The notes below the pieces were generated by a model, which saw only the letters and a list, made by a program, of their open reading frames with translations, was not told where the DNA came from and ran no database searches. Made by a program: the position numbers and the translations under genes. Source: UBA8886 sp963578705 (GTDB taxonomy: Archaea > Thermoplasmatota > Poseidoniia > MGIII > CG-Epi1). Taken from it: 26,435 nt of DNA. Where the stretch lies: assembly GCA_963578705.1 (NCBI GenBank), contig CAUZDT010000013.1, forward strand, positions 1 to 26,435, written 5' to 3'. Below, piece by piece: positions 1 through 7,519 of this stretch. Each line of letters starts with the position of its first letter. Positions within the stretch are counted from its first letter, which is position 1.

Positions 1-365
1 ATCGACTGGCCATACGGGTCAATCAACTGTTCCAGACGCGCAATTTCTTTGAGAGTCGGGACGTAGGTGATGTTATGGATTACGTGGTCGTTGAACCGCT
101 CGGGGTCGTTCGCGTTGCGGGTCTCGATATAGATTATTATTATGTCGGTGGCCCAGTCCTTCCGCACCTCGAGCAGCAGGTCAGTCGACTCCTCGCCTTC
201 GGGAAGGTAGACCTCGATATCGCGAGTCATGTTCTGCTCGAAAGTCAGCGCGGGCTTGAGCAGCAGCAGCGTCACCAGCACGAGCAGCAGTACCGTCAGT
301 GACGGGCTACGCAGGATGAGGCTCGTGTAGGCTCGAGTAAACCCACTAGCCAGTTCTGGAAGCAC
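1..365 (-). CDS. RND/MMPL-superfamily exporter, N-terminal part (cut by window edge)
   Basis: Reading the minus strand from a GTG at 365 gives an open frame to the window edge (about 121 codons). It begins MLPELASGFTRAYTSLILRS, then has a strongly hydrophobic segment at about residues 22-38. A soluble stretch follows that contains the motif EVYLPEGEES, and then a long polar, probably extracytoplasmic, region. One N-terminal membrane helix followed by an extracytoplasmic domain with a 'YLP' motif is the usual opening of RND/MMPL (HAE3-like) exporters, which are membrane proteins driven by ion gradients. The GTG lies 37 bases after the ABCE1 stop on the same strand. An A/T-rich box at 386-394 sits about 25 bases before it, supporting this start. 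Family assignment rests on the N-terminus only and the substrate cannot be inferred. Confidence 0.6.
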   Translation of the reverse strand, partial: MLPELASGFTRAYTSLILRSPSLTVLLLVLVTLLLLKPALTFEQNMTRDIEVYLPEGEESTDLLLEVRKDWATDIIIIYIETRNANDPERFNDHVIHNITYVPTLKEIARLEQLIDPYGQS

Positions 366-385
366 GCCGGCGCATTGCGACTGGC

Positions 386-394
386 TGATAAGAG
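386..394 (-). promoter_or_regulatory. Possible TATA box for the RND exporter gene
   Basis: The minus strand reads CTCTTATCA here, centred about 25 bases before the GTG at 365, the spacing seen at the other putative leaderless promoters in this window. The match to an archaeal TATA box is only moderate and co-transcription with ABCE1 is also possible. Confidence 0.3.
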
Positions 395-401
395 TACAGC
401 C

Positions 402-2162
402 TCAACTGGAGTAGTAGTATTCGCCAGCCGCCTTCTGTGACCGGTCGAGCCGCGAGCCGGGCTTGTTGATACGCGGGCGATTGGTATTCCGGTCTCGCCT
501 GAAAGTGACGCCCAGCCGCTTCAGGAAGTGGTTCATCCCGGCACGCATCCTGAACGGACCCTCCGCCAGGCCACGCTCCCCCGGCGTGCCGGAGAAGCAG
601 AGCAGGCCGTCAGAAACGTAGTCGATGAAGTAGACGTCGTGGTCGACCACTAGTGCCGAGGCGGTGCGGCGCTCCATGCAGCGCCGGATGGTGCGCGCCG
701 CGACCATACGCTGGTTCGCGTCGAGGTAGGCCGAAGGCTCGTCAAACAGGTACAGGTCGGCCTCGCGCAGCAAGCATTCAGCTATCGCGACGCGCTGCAA
801 TTCGCCCCCGGAGAGCGACTCGAGGTCCTGCCGCATCAGGGTTTCTAGCGCAAGCGGATTCATCAATTCCGTGTTTAAAAAGTGCTCGTCGAAACCTTCC
901 GTCGAGCGCAACAGCTCCTCCACCAGCACGTCCAACTGCGGTGTAATGTATTGCGGCTTGTAGGAAACCTGTAGCGCAAGCTCAACTTTCCCGGTATCGG
1001 GCGCAAGGTCTCCCGCCAGCATACGTACGAAGGTAGTTTTTCCAGTGGCGTTGCCACCCACAACACCCAGCACCTGCCCCAACAGGATTTCGCCCGCGGT
1101 TACCTTGAGGTTGAAGCTGCCGCGCTGCTTCTCCAGTTCCGGCCAGCTAACGAGCGGGTCAGCGTCCCAGCCGGTCCGCGGCGGATGCGCCATGAACTCG
1201 ATGCGGCTGTCGCGCAGCCGTACGTTCTCCTCGCGCAATTCGCCCTCGAGGTAGCTGTTGATGCCGTGGCGGACTCCCAGCGGCTGCGAGACGATGCCAT
1301 AGGCGTTCGGCTCGCCGTAGAGCAGGTGCAGCTGCTTGGTAACGTAGTCCAGGATGGCGAGGTCGTGCTCGATAACCACGACTGATTTCGTGGCGCCGAG
1401 TTCGGCGATGCGCTGCGCCACCAGCAGCCGCTGCTCGATGTCGAGGTAGGAGCAGGGCTCGTCGAAGAAGTAGAGCTCGGCTTCCTTCAGCAGCGTCGCG
1501 GCGATGGCGCCCTTCTGCAGCTCACCGCCTGAGAGTTTCGCCAGCGGCTGGTCGAGGCCAGTCAAACCCAGTTCGGCGACGATCTCGGTGACCCGAGCAT
1601 CATCCGCCACCCGCGCCAGTAATTCGCGCAGCGTGCCCCCGAAACGCTTCGGAATCTGGTCCACATACTGCGGCTTGAGCGCCACGCTGGCGCTACCGTC
1701 CACCAGCGCCGCAAAGTGGGCGTGCAGCTCGGTCCCGGCGAAGTGCTCCAGCACTACCGACCAGTCACCAGCCTGCTCCCAGTCACCCAAGTTAGGCACC
1801 AGCTCGCCCGCCAGCAGCGAGATGGCAGTGGTCTTGCCGGTACCGTTGGCACCGAGCAGGCCGACCACCTGTCCCTCCTTCAGCAACGGTAGCCGGAAGA
1901 GCCGGAAGTCGTTCTGTCCGTAGCGATGGGTCGTCTCGCGCTCGTCGCCTTCCGGGAGATTGATAATCGTGAGCGCGTCGTGTGGGCACTTGTGAATACA
2001 AATACCGCAACCGATGCAGAGCGGTTCGGAAACCAGCGGCTTGTCATCCTCGCGCCAGGTGATGACTTCGACCCCGTTGCGCACCGGCGGGCAGAAATTG
2101 TAGCATTCGTTCATGCAGCGCTTGGGCTGGCAACGGTCCTCGTGCAACACTGCGACTCGCAT
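402..2162 (-). CDS. ABCE1/Rli1 ribosome-recycling ATPase
   Basis: This 586-residue protein has the full ABCE1 (RNase L inhibitor homologue) layout. An N-terminal iron-sulfur domain of about 75 residues contains CIGCGICIHKCP and an upstream Cys-rich stretch. The first ABC ATPase has Walker A GANGTGKTT, signature LSGGELQ and Walker B FFDEPCSYLD. A hinge follows, then a second ABC ATPase with GGNATGKTT, LSGGELQR and LFDEPSAYLD. Known members split ribosomes into subunits after termination in archaea and eukaryotes and act in the cytosol. The length matches the usual 590-600 residues and both ATP sites look intact. The ATG at 2162 has a TTAATTA box about 27 bases upstream on the minus strand, fitting a leaderless mRNA. 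The gene diverges from the RusA-like gene at 2237. Confidence 0.95.
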   Translation of the reverse strand: MRVAVLHEDRCQPKRCMNECYNFCPPVRNGVEVITWREDDKPLVSEPLCIGCGICIHKCPHDALTIINLPEGDERETTHRYGQNDFRLFRLPLLKEGQVVGLLGANGTGKTTAISLLAGELVPNLGDWEQAGDWSVVLEHFAGTELHAHFAALVDGSASVALKPQYVDQIPKRFGGTLRELLARVADDARVTEIVAELGLTGLDQPLAKLSGGELQKGAIAATLLKEAELYFFDEPCSYLDIEQRLLVAQRIAELGATKSVVVIEHDLAILDYVTKQLHLLYGEPNAYGIVSQPLGVRHGINSYLEGELREENVRLRDSRIEFMAHPPRTGWDADPLVSWPELEKQRGSFNLKVTAGEILLGQVLGVVGGNATGKTTFVRMLAGDLAPDTGKVELALQVSYKPQYITPQLDVLVEELLRSTEGFDEHFLNTELMNPLALETLMRQDLESLSGGELQRVAIAECLLREADLYLFDEPSAYLDANQRMVAARTIRRCMERRTASALVVDHDVYFIDYVSDGLLCFSGTPGERGLAEGPFRMRAGMNHFLKRLGVTFRRDRNTNRPRINKPGSRLDRSQKAAGEYYYSS

Positions 2163-2183
2163 TGGCGCACCGCTGCTGCTCTC

Positions 2184-2193
2184 GTAATTAAGG
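2184..2193 (-). promoter_or_regulatory. TATA-like box for ABCE1
   Basis: The minus strand reads CCTTAATTAC, the only clearly A/T-rich spot in the 74-base divergent gap. It is centred about 27 bases before the ABCE1 ATG at 2162, so transcription would start at or next to the start codon. A weaker box on the plus strand (GTCCTAATC, 2208-2216) lies about 25 bases before the RusA-like GTG. Confidence 0.5.
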
Positions 2194-2236
2194 GATACGG
2201 CGGGAAAGTCCTAATCCCCCCGCCCCTACGGCGGAC

Positions 2237-2680
2237 GTGCGCATCGAGTTCACTATCCCCGGTAAGCCGGTCGCGCAGGGGCGGCCGCGGTTCTACCGCA
2301 AGGGCAGCTACGTTGTGGCGACCGACCCACAGGCGTCGAAGGTTTACAAGGCCGATATCGCCTACGTGGCGCAGCGCGCCCGCGAGGAGGCTGGCGTGGC
2401 CGGGTTGTTTGAGGGACCGCTCGGCCTGCGGGTAGTGGCCTACTTTCCCTGCCCCAAAAGCAAGTGGCGCAAGCGCGTCCCGCGGCTGGAAGAGCACCAC
2501 GACAAGCGCCCCGACGCCGACAACCTCGCCAAGGCGGTCAAGGACGGGCTCAGCGGGGTGCTCTACCACGACGACGGACAGGTCGCCGAGCTGGTCGTCC
2601 GCAAGCGGCGCGCCGCCCAAGGCGACGCGCCGCGCGTCGAAGTCTGCCTCTACACGCTCGACCCGCTGGGGGACGAATGA
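2237..2680 (+). CDS. RusA-family endonuclease (Holliday junction resolvase-like)
   Basis: This 147-residue protein opens with IPGKPVAQGRPRF, typical of RusA, and carries the catalytic region RPDADNLAKAVKDGL followed by HDDGQV. D93, D95, N96, K99 and D112/D113 line up with the Asp and Lys residues that bind metal and cleave DNA in E. coli RusA. RusA enzymes are dimeric nucleases that resolve Holliday junctions. They are best known from lambdoid prophages and bacteria, while archaea generally use Hjc, so this one is either an acquisition or an accessory nuclease. The start is a GTG; the stop overlaps the folD start (ATGA at 2677-2680), so it heads the folD/MoCo gene string. No other phage gene is nearby. 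The fold is well supported; the substrate is inferred. Confidence 0.8.
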   Translation: MRIEFTIPGKPVAQGRPRFYRKGSYVVATDPQASKVYKADIAYVAQRAREEAGVAGLFEGPLGLRVVAYFPCPKSKWRKRVPRLEEHHDKRPDADNLAKAVKDGLSGVLYHDDGQVAELVVRKRRAAQGDAPRVEVCLYTLDPLGDE

Positions 2681-3492
2681 GCGCCGCAATCATCGACGGG
2701 CGGGCTGTCGCAGCCGCCATCGAGAGCGAGCTGCAGGCGCGCGTCGCCCGACTCGACAGCGCGCCGCGGCTGGCGGTGGTGCAGGTGGGCGACGACCCCG
2801 CCTCGACCAGCTACATTCGCGCCAAGTCGCGCGCCGCGGAACGGGTCGGGATTGAGCTGGCGCACTACCACCTGCCGGCCGGGACCAGCCTCGGGGAACT
2901 CGAAGCGCTCGTCGAGCGGCTCAACTCCAGCGAGCATGGAATCATCGTCCAGCTGCCGCTCCCTGACGGACTGGAACCGGCGCTGGCGCGCATCGCGCCA
3001 GCGCGCGACGTCGACGGCTTTCATCCCGAGAACCTCGGGAAGCTGCTGCGCGGCGAACCGGGCTTGCGCCCCTGCACGCCCGCCGGCATCATGGAGCTGC
3101 TCGAGCGCAGCGGCCATTCGCCGGCGGGAAAGCCCGCCGTGATTGTCGGCCGCAGCAATATTGTCGGCAAGCCGCTCGCCGTAATGCTAACGCAGGCGAA
3201 TGCTACCGTGACGGTCTGCCACACCGCGACGCCGGACCTGGCGCACCACACCCGGCAGGCCGAACTGCTGGTCGTGGCTGCCGGCCGGCCGGATACAGTC
3301 ACCCCCGAAATGGTGCGCCCCGGCGCGACGGTCGTCGACGTCGGCGTCAACCGCACCGAAAGCGGGCTGGTCGGTGACTGCGCGCCCGGCGTGGCTGAAG
3401 TGGCGGGCGCGCTGACACCAGTGCCGGGCGGCGTGGGGCCGATGACGGTCGCGATGCTGATGGCCAATACGGTCGCAGCGCAGGCGGACTGA
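2677..3492 (+). CDS. folD: Bifunctional methylenetetrahydrofolate dehydrogenase/cyclohydrolase
   Basis: This 271-residue protein is a standard FolD. It converts 5,10-methylene-THF to 10-formyl-THF through methenyl-THF with NADP, in the cytosol. The N-terminal catalytic domain has TSYIRAK, with Y46 and K50 as the expected catalytic pair, and IVQLPLPDGL. The active-site loop DVDGFHPENLGKLL follows, then PCTPAGIMELL. The Rossmann domain has VIVGRSNIVGKPLAVML, and the protein ends with the signature GGVGPMTVAMLMANT. The ATG at 2677 overlaps the RusA-like stop (ATGA) and starts with MSAAIIDGR, the normal FolD beginning; upstream in-frame codons would only add Arg/Ala-rich shadow sequence. moaA begins two bases after its stop. 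Formyl-THF is needed for purine synthesis, which may connect loosely to purM in this window. Confidence 0.95.
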   Translation: MSAAIIDGRAVAAAIESELQARVARLDSAPRLAVVQVGDDPASTSYIRAKSRAAERVGIELAHYHLPAGTSLGELEALVERLNSSEHGIIVQLPLPDGLEPALARIAPARDVDGFHPENLGKLLRGEPGLRPCTPAGIMELLERSGHSPAGKPAVIVGRSNIVGKPLAVMLTQANATVTVCHTATPDLAHHTRQAELLVVAAGRPDTVTPEMVRPGATVVDVGVNRTESGLVGDCAPGVAEVAGALTPVPGGVGPMTVAMLMANTVAAQAD

Positions 3493-3494
3493 CA

Positions 3495-4514
3495 ATGCCC
3501 GCATCGCAACCGGAACGAGACCTCCACGGCCGCCCCCTCACCCAGCTTCGCCTCTCGGTCACCGACCGCTGCAACTTCCGCTGCCCCTACTGCATGCCTG
3601 CCGACGGGCCGGAGCTATGCTTCGTCGCGCGCGAAGAGCTGCTGAGCTACGAGCAGCTGGCGCGGGTGGTGCGGCTACTAGTGGGGCTGGGAGTCTCGCG
3701 GGTGCGATTGACCGGCGGTGAGCCGCTGTTGCGCGCCGACCTCGACCGGCTGGTGCGTATGCTCGTTGCGATACCGGGGCTCGACGACCTGTCGCTCACG
3801 ACCAACGGCTACCTGCTGGCTGCGCAGGCCGAAAAGCTGCGCCGTGCGGGGCTCCAGCGACTCAATATCAGCCTTGACTCGCTCGATCCGCTGGTCTACC
3901 AGCGGCTGAACGGTCGTGACATCGACGTCGCGCGAGTGCTCGACGGTATCGCGGCGGCCGAACGCGCCGACTTCGGCCCGCTCAAGCTCAACTGCGTCGT
4001 CATCCGCGGCGTCAACGATGGCTCCGTGGTCGAGCTGGCGCGCCATTTCCGGGGGACGCCGCACGTGATGCGCTTTATCGAATATATGGACGTGGGCAAC
4101 CTCAACCGCTGGAACCCCAAACAGGTCGTGCCCGCCGACGAGATTATCGCCATGATTGACGCCGAAGCTCCCCTCACACCGGTCCCTCCCGACCGGCCCG
4201 GTGAAGTGGCGCGCCGCTACCGCTACATCGATGGCGGGGGCGAAATTGGCGTCATCGCCTCGGTCACGCACCCCTTCTGCCACGACTGCGACCGGATGCG
4301 TCTGGCGCCCGACGGGCAGCTCTACACCTGCCTCTTCGCCAGCGACGGTCACAACCTGCGCGCGCTGCTGGCAGCGGGCGCGAGCGACGACAAATTGCGG
4401 GCGCGACTCGCCTCCATCTGGCGCGCGCGCAGCGACCGCTACTCGGAAGAGCGCGCGCTGCAACCCGAAGGCGAACGGCCGCGCAAGGTCGAGATGTTCC
4501 GCATCGGGGGCTGA
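3495..4514 (+). CDS. moaA: GTP 3',8-cyclase (radical SAM), first step of MoCo synthesis
   Basis: This 339-residue protein is MoaA, which rearranges GTP to 3',8-cyclo-GTP, the precursor that MoaC turns into cyclic pyranopterin monophosphate. The radical-SAM cluster motif is C26-x3-C30-x2-C33. The SAM-binding LTGGEPLLR and the TTNGYLL and ISLDSLD strands follow in order. The C-terminal substrate-binding cluster is C262, C265 and C279. The protein ends in GG, the MoaA tail needed for activity. Length is normal. The start lies two bases after the folD stop, and the stop overlaps the mobA start as TGATG. No separate promoter is visible, so it is probably co-transcribed from the RusA-like gene onward. 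Confidence 0.97.
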   Translation: MPASQPERDLHGRPLTQLRLSVTDRCNFRCPYCMPADGPELCFVAREELLSYEQLARVVRLLVGLGVSRVRLTGGEPLLRADLDRLVRMLVAIPGLDDLSLTTNGYLLAAQAEKLRRAGLQRLNISLDSLDPLVYQRLNGRDIDVARVLDGIAAAERADFGPLKLNCVVIRGVNDGSVVELARHFRGTPHVMRFIEYMDVGNLNRWNPKQVVPADEIIAMIDAEAPLTPVPPDRPGEVARRYRYIDGGGEIGVIASVTHPFCHDCDRMRLAPDGQLYTCLFASDGHNLRALLAAGASDDKLRARLASIWRARSDRYSEERALQPEGERPRKVEMFRIGG

Positions 4515-5116
4515 TGGAGTCCGCGCTACTGATAGCGGGCGGGCGGAGCGGGCGGCTGGGGCGGCCCAAGCAGTCGCTCGAAATCGAAGGGGAGACCCTC
4601 ACCGCCCGCGCCGCTGGAGTGCTGGCACAGGTGGCGCGACGGGTGACGGTCGTGGGGCCGCCGGGCGACCGGCCCGACTGGGTGCCCGCAGGGTGTGGCT
4701 GGGTGGGCGACCCACTCCCGCACGGTGGGCCGCTGGTCGGGCTAGCGGCGGGGCTGGCGGCGGTCCGCGGCAAACTGGTGGCGGTCGCGCCGTGCGACCT
4801 GCCGCTGCTGGCGCCCGCCACTTACCGCGCATTGCACCGCGTCGCCGAAAACGGCGACGCGGCGGTGGCGACGTGGGAGCAGCCGCAGCCGCTGGTGGCA
4901 ATCTACTGGCGCGAAGTTGCACTGGCGGCGACGGAGCGGCTGCTGGTGCAAGGGGAACGCCGCGCGCAGCGGCTGCTCGGCGAGCTGCCACACACCCTCG
5001 TTGAGCGGCGCGAAGTGGCGCTCAACCTCAACACGCCTGCCGACCTGGAGCGCTTCCGCACACGGTCGAGCGGCAAGTCTGAGTTTAATAACTGGTCATC
5101 AGTCGACCAGCGGTAA
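4514..5116 (+). CDS. mobA: Molybdenum cofactor guanylyltransferase
   Basis: This 200-residue nucleotidyltransferase fits MobA, which transfers GMP from GTP to molybdopterin to give the guanine dinucleotide cofactor. The N-terminus has the nucleotide-binding LIAGGRSGRLGRPK, a slight variant of LAGGxSxRMGxxK, with Lys19 expected to contact phosphate. VAPCDLPLLAP carries the metal-binding Asp, and LNTPADLE near the end is typical of the family. The ATG is shared with the moaA stop (TGATG). A MobA argues that the host makes the dinucleotide cofactor of DMSO-reductase-type enzymes, though none lies in this window. A MobA-like transferase of another sugar nucleotide is unlikely given its position. 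Confidence 0.88.
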   Translation: MESALLIAGGRSGRLGRPKQSLEIEGETLTARAAGVLAQVARRVTVVGPPGDRPDWVPAGCGWVGDPLPHGGPLVGLAAGLAAVRGKLVAVAPCDLPLLAPATYRALHRVAENGDAAVATWEQPQPLVAIYWREVALAATERLLVQGERRAQRLLGELPHTLVERREVALNLNTPADLERFRTRSSGKSEFNNWSSVDQR

Positions 5117-5120
5117 GCGC

Positions 5121-6044
5121 ATGATCCTGTTCTGGGTGGTCGGCAAGCTCGCCCCGCTCTTCGCGCTACTGGCGCTGGGCTTCCTCGCCGGCCGGCAGCT
5201 GGGGGTGGGCGAGAAGACGCTACGCGACCTTGGGGGGCTGCTGATTTACCTGCTGGTGCCGGCGAAAATCCTGCTCGCGACCCAGCAGGCGGAGTTCGCC
5301 GTGACCTGGGAGCCGGTGCTGGCAGCCGTAGTAGTGGTAGCGACCTCGACAGCGGTGGCGTGGTGGCTGGCGCGGTGGCTGGCGCTGCCGGCAGCCACCG
5401 GCAGCGCACTGCTACTCGGCTCGGGATTCATGAACGCCGGGTCGCTGGGAACCTCGGTAGCGGACCAGTTCTACGGCGAGCAGGGATTCCTGCTGGCGAT
5501 GCTCTTCTACATCACGGTGCAGGCACTGCTCTACACCGTCGGGCCGGCGCTGGCGGGTGGCGGCCGTGAGCAACTGCACGAAGGGGTTACCACTGCGCTG
5601 CGCATTCCCCTCATCTGGGCGCTGCTGCTTGGGCTTGCATTGAATCGCGCCGGGACAGAGCTGCCGGCGGCGGCCGGGGCCTCACTCGAAATTCTGGGCG
5701 GAGCGTGGAAGCCGGTGCTGCTGCTGACGCTCGGGATGCAGCTGAGCCGCGCGTCGCAGCTGGAAAGCGCAGACTTCCGCCGCCTGCTGCCGCCGCTGGT
5801 GGTCGCCCGTATGGCGACCGGCCTGACTGCCGCGGCGGCGCTGGTGCTGGCGCTGGGGCTCCGTGGCGAGCTAGCGGCGGTGGTACTGATATCGAGCAGC
5901 ATGCCGTCGGCCATCACCACCTACGTCGTCGGGGCGCACTGTGGCAGCGACACGCGCTGGCTCTCGCTGGGCATCTTCTGGACCACACTGCTGGCGCTGG
6001 TGACGATTCCACTCGTGGTGCTGCTGGCGGAAGCGTGGTTCTGA
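5121..6044 (+). CDS. AEC (auxin efflux carrier) family permease within the MoCo cluster
   Basis: This is a 307-residue integral membrane protein with about ten hydrophobic segments in two sets of five. The sets are separated by a short loop near residue 155 (GGGREQLHE). The pattern and stretches such as GLLIYLLVPAKILLAT, GFMNAGSLGTSVA and SSSMPSAITTYVVG match AEC transporters (PF03547), secondary carriers of organic anions in bacteria and archaea. The start is the ATG four bases after the mobA stop; the open frame further upstream lies inside mobA and is shadow. Its place between mobA and moaE suggests co-expression with MoCo synthesis. The substrate is unknown, and a link to cofactor precursors or molybdate is a guess. 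Confidence 0.85.
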   Translation: MILFWVVGKLAPLFALLALGFLAGRQLGVGEKTLRDLGGLLIYLLVPAKILLATQQAEFAVTWEPVLAAVVVVATSTAVAWWLARWLALPAATGSALLLGSGFMNAGSLGTSVADQFYGEQGFLLAMLFYITVQALLYTVGPALAGGGREQLHEGVTTALRIPLIWALLLGLALNRAGTELPAAAGASLEILGGAWKPVLLLTLGMQLSRASQLESADFRRLLPPLVVARMATGLTAAAALVLALGLRGELAAVVLISSSMPSAITTYVVGAHCGSDTRWLSLGIFWTTLLALVTIPLVVLLAEAWF

Positions 6045-6053
6045 AGCCGACTG

Positions 6054-6061
6054 CTATTAAC
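6054..6061 (+). promoter_or_regulatory. Possible internal TATA box before moaE
   Basis: CTATTAAC stands out in the 38-base gap between the permease stop and moaE and is centred about 25 bases before the moaE ATG. It could give a leaderless moaE-moaC-moaB transcript. The evidence is spacing and composition only. Confidence 0.33.
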
Positions 6062-6082
6062 CCGCCCGTCATTATCGGCAGC

Positions 6083-6529
6083 ATGGACCCGCGCAAGGTG
6101 CGGCTGCAGCGAGAAGCGTGCGACCCCGCAACCGTCGCGGCCATGCTGGCGGGAACGGAAGTCGGTGCGGTGGTAACCTTCACCGGCACCGTCAAGGGCG
6201 TGACCGAGGCGGGCGCCGTGGAGCGCATCGAGTTCAGCGCCGACGAACCGGCGGCGCTGGCGCAGATGGAGGCACTGCGCAGCGAGGCGTGCGAGCGGTT
6301 CGCCATCCACGACGCGGCGCTGGTGCACCGGCTGGGGCTGCTTGATGTTGGAGAACTTATTGTGGTCTGCTGCGCCGCAGCGGCCCACCGCAGCGACGCC
6401 TTCCGCGCCTGCGAATGGCTCATCGACACGCTCAAGCAACAGGTGCCCATCTGGAAGCTGGAGCAGGCACCGGACGGCACGCGCTGGGTCGCGCCGCAAC
6501 ACGAGGTGAACTGTGGCGCGAATGGTTGA
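6083..6529 (+). CDS. moaE: Molybdopterin synthase catalytic subunit
   Basis: This 148-residue MoaE is the large subunit of molybdopterin synthase. With thiocarboxylated MoaD it adds two sulfurs to cyclic pyranopterin monophosphate. It shows FTGTVKG near the start, VHRLGLLDVGE, then AHRSDAF and LIDTLKQQVPIWKLE. K118 and K125 correspond to the active-site lysines of E. coli MoaE (K119 and K126). The usual YEAY stretch is replaced by a diverged FSADEP. The ATG at 6083 is the only ATG before the conserved core and has a possible TATA box 25 bases upstream. Its 3' end overlaps moaC. The partner moaD lies on the opposite strand at 8743-8988. Confidence 0.93.
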   Translation: MDPRKVRLQREACDPATVAAMLAGTEVGAVVTFTGTVKGVTEAGAVERIEFSADEPAALAQMEALRSEACERFAIHDAALVHRLGLLDVGELIVVCCAAAAHRSDAFRACEWLIDTLKQQVPIWKLEQAPDGTRWVAPQHEVNCGANG

Positions 6530-6953
6530 TATCAGTGACAAACCGGCGGTGGCGCGGCGTGCCACCGCCCGGGGGCGGCTGCGGCTGCGACCCACGACAG
6601 CGGCCGCCATCGCCAGCGACGAAGTCCCGAAAGGCGACCCGTTCGCCATCGGCCGCGTCGCCGCCATTCAGGCGGTGAAGGCAACGCCCACCATCCTGCC
6701 GCTCTGCCACCCGCTGCCAATCAGCGGCGTCGAGGTGGATTTCACGCTGGAGGGCGACGAAGTGGAGTGTCGCGTTACTGTTACCGCAATATACCGCACC
6801 GGCGTCGAGATGGAGGCGCTGACCGGCGTCATGGTGGGGCTGCTCTGCGTCTGGGACCTGGTCAAGCCGCTCGAGAAGGATGATGCCGGGCAGTATCCCG
6901 AAACCCGCATCCACGACGTGGAAGTGGTGGAGAAGCTGAAGGGCGGGGAATAG
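6513..6953 (+). CDS. moaC: Cyclic pyranopterin monophosphate synthase
   Basis: This 146-residue MoaC converts MoaA's product to cyclic pyranopterin monophosphate. Conserved stretches are MVDISDKP at the N-terminus, KGDPFAIGRVA, TPTILPLCHPLPI, TGVEMEALTGVMVGL and VWDLVKPLEKDD, with the expected catalytic Asp and Lys in the last. Two starts are possible: a GTG at 6513 just after GAGGTGA (6503-6509), or an ATG at 6522, which would give the more usual MVDxSDKP beginning. The ribosome-binding-site spacing favours the GTG. Either way the gene overlaps moaE by 8-17 bases. Its stop overlaps the next GTG (TAGTG). Confidence 0.95.
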   Translation: MARMVDISDKPAVARRATARGRLRLRPTTAAAIASDEVPKGDPFAIGRVAAIQAVKATPTILPLCHPLPISGVEVDFTLEGDEVECRVTVTAIYRTGVEMEALTGVMVGLLCVWDLVKPLEKDDAGQYPETRIHDVEVVEKLKGGE

Positions 6954-7456
6954 TGGGCCACCACGAGCACCACGCGGCCGCCCCCCACACGGTCGCCGTC
7001 GCGGTGTTGACGATGAGTGACAGCCGCAGCCCGGCGGGGGACCGCAGCGGCGACACCATCGTTGCGCTGCTCGAGGCGGCGGGCCACACCATCGCCGGCC
7101 GGGAGCTGGTGCGGGAGGACCCGCCCGCCATCCGGGCGGCGCTGGAGACGGCGCTGGCAGGACCGGCACAGGCGGTAATCATGAACGGCGGCACCGGCAT
7201 CGCGCCGCGCGATTCGACCCCGGAAATCGTCGGCGCGCTGCTGGAGCGCGAGCTGCCTGGCTTCGGCGAATTGTTTCGCCAGCTCTCGTTCGGCGAAATC
7301 GGCGCGGCCGCGATGCTCTCCCGCGCGCTGGCGGGTGTCGCGCGCGGCAAGCTGCTCTTTGCGTTGCCGGGCTCCGAGACGGCGTGTCGGCTGGCACTGG
7401 AGCAGCTCATCCTGCCGGAACTGGGGCACCTGGTGGGGGAGCTGGGGAAGGCATGA
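6953..7456 (+). CDS. moaB: Molybdopterin adenylyltransferase (MoaB/Mog family)
   Basis: This 167-residue protein adenylylates molybdopterin before metal insertion. The family signature MNGGTGIAPRDSTPE is intact, and LTMSDSRSPAGDRSGD near the N-terminus is the usual MoaB/Mog opening. FALPGSETACRLALEQLI is typical of the C-terminus. A short His-rich leader (GHHEHHAAAPHT) precedes the fold and may be a metal-binding extension or a sign that the true start is slightly further in. The GTG start overlaps the moaC stop. A run of five T follows the stop and may end this transcript, because moeA has its own promoter. Confidence 0.92.
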   Translation: MGHHEHHAAAPHTVAVAVLTMSDSRSPAGDRSGDTIVALLEAAGHTIAGRELVREDPPAIRAALETALAGPAQAVIMNGGTGIAPRDSTPEIVGALLERELPGFGELFRQLSFGEIGAAAMLSRALAGVARGKLLFALPGSETACRLALEQLILPELGHLVGELGKA

Positions 7457-7461
7457 TTTTT
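7457..7461 (+). terminator. Possible T-run terminator after moaB
   Basis: TTTTT (with TT two bases on) follows the moaB stop directly in an otherwise GC-rich region. Archaeal RNA polymerase can terminate at short T tracts. It sits just upstream of the moeA promoter, which fits a transcript boundary, but the tract is short. Confidence 0.35.
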
Positions 7462-7472
7462 CTTGACGAGCG

Positions 7473-7484
7473 ATATTTAAAAAA
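7473..7484 (+). promoter_or_regulatory. TATA box for moeA
   Basis: ATATTTAAAAAA is the strongest A/T-rich block in the first 10 kb and lies in the only sizeable gap of the MoCo cluster. It would place the transcript start near 7503-7507, leaving a leader of about 15 bases. That leader contains GGAGGG at 7509-7514, a good Shine-Dalgarno sequence five bases before the GTG at 7520. moeA is therefore one of the few genes here with a leadered mRNA. Confidence 0.75.
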
Positions 7485-7519
7485 CAGGCGCCAGCCCAAG
7501 CGTTGCCCGGAGGGATAAG

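Noticed and set aside
75..302. Plus-strand ORF of 75 codons at the left edge
   Set aside because: The minus strand here encodes the N-terminus of an RND/MMPL exporter with a clear membrane helix; the plus-strand frame ends in a Gln-rich shadow of Leu codons.
1926..2435. Plus-strand frame of 169 codons overlapping ABCE1's start and the RusA-like gene
   Set aside because: It runs antisense to the ABCE1 iron-sulfur domain and then out of frame with RusA, with no domain similarity.
3678..4463. Long open frame on the minus strand across moaA (261 codons)
   Set aside because: It lies fully antisense to a perfectly conserved MoaA, its translation has no recognisable domain, and long antisense frames are expected in GC-rich codons.
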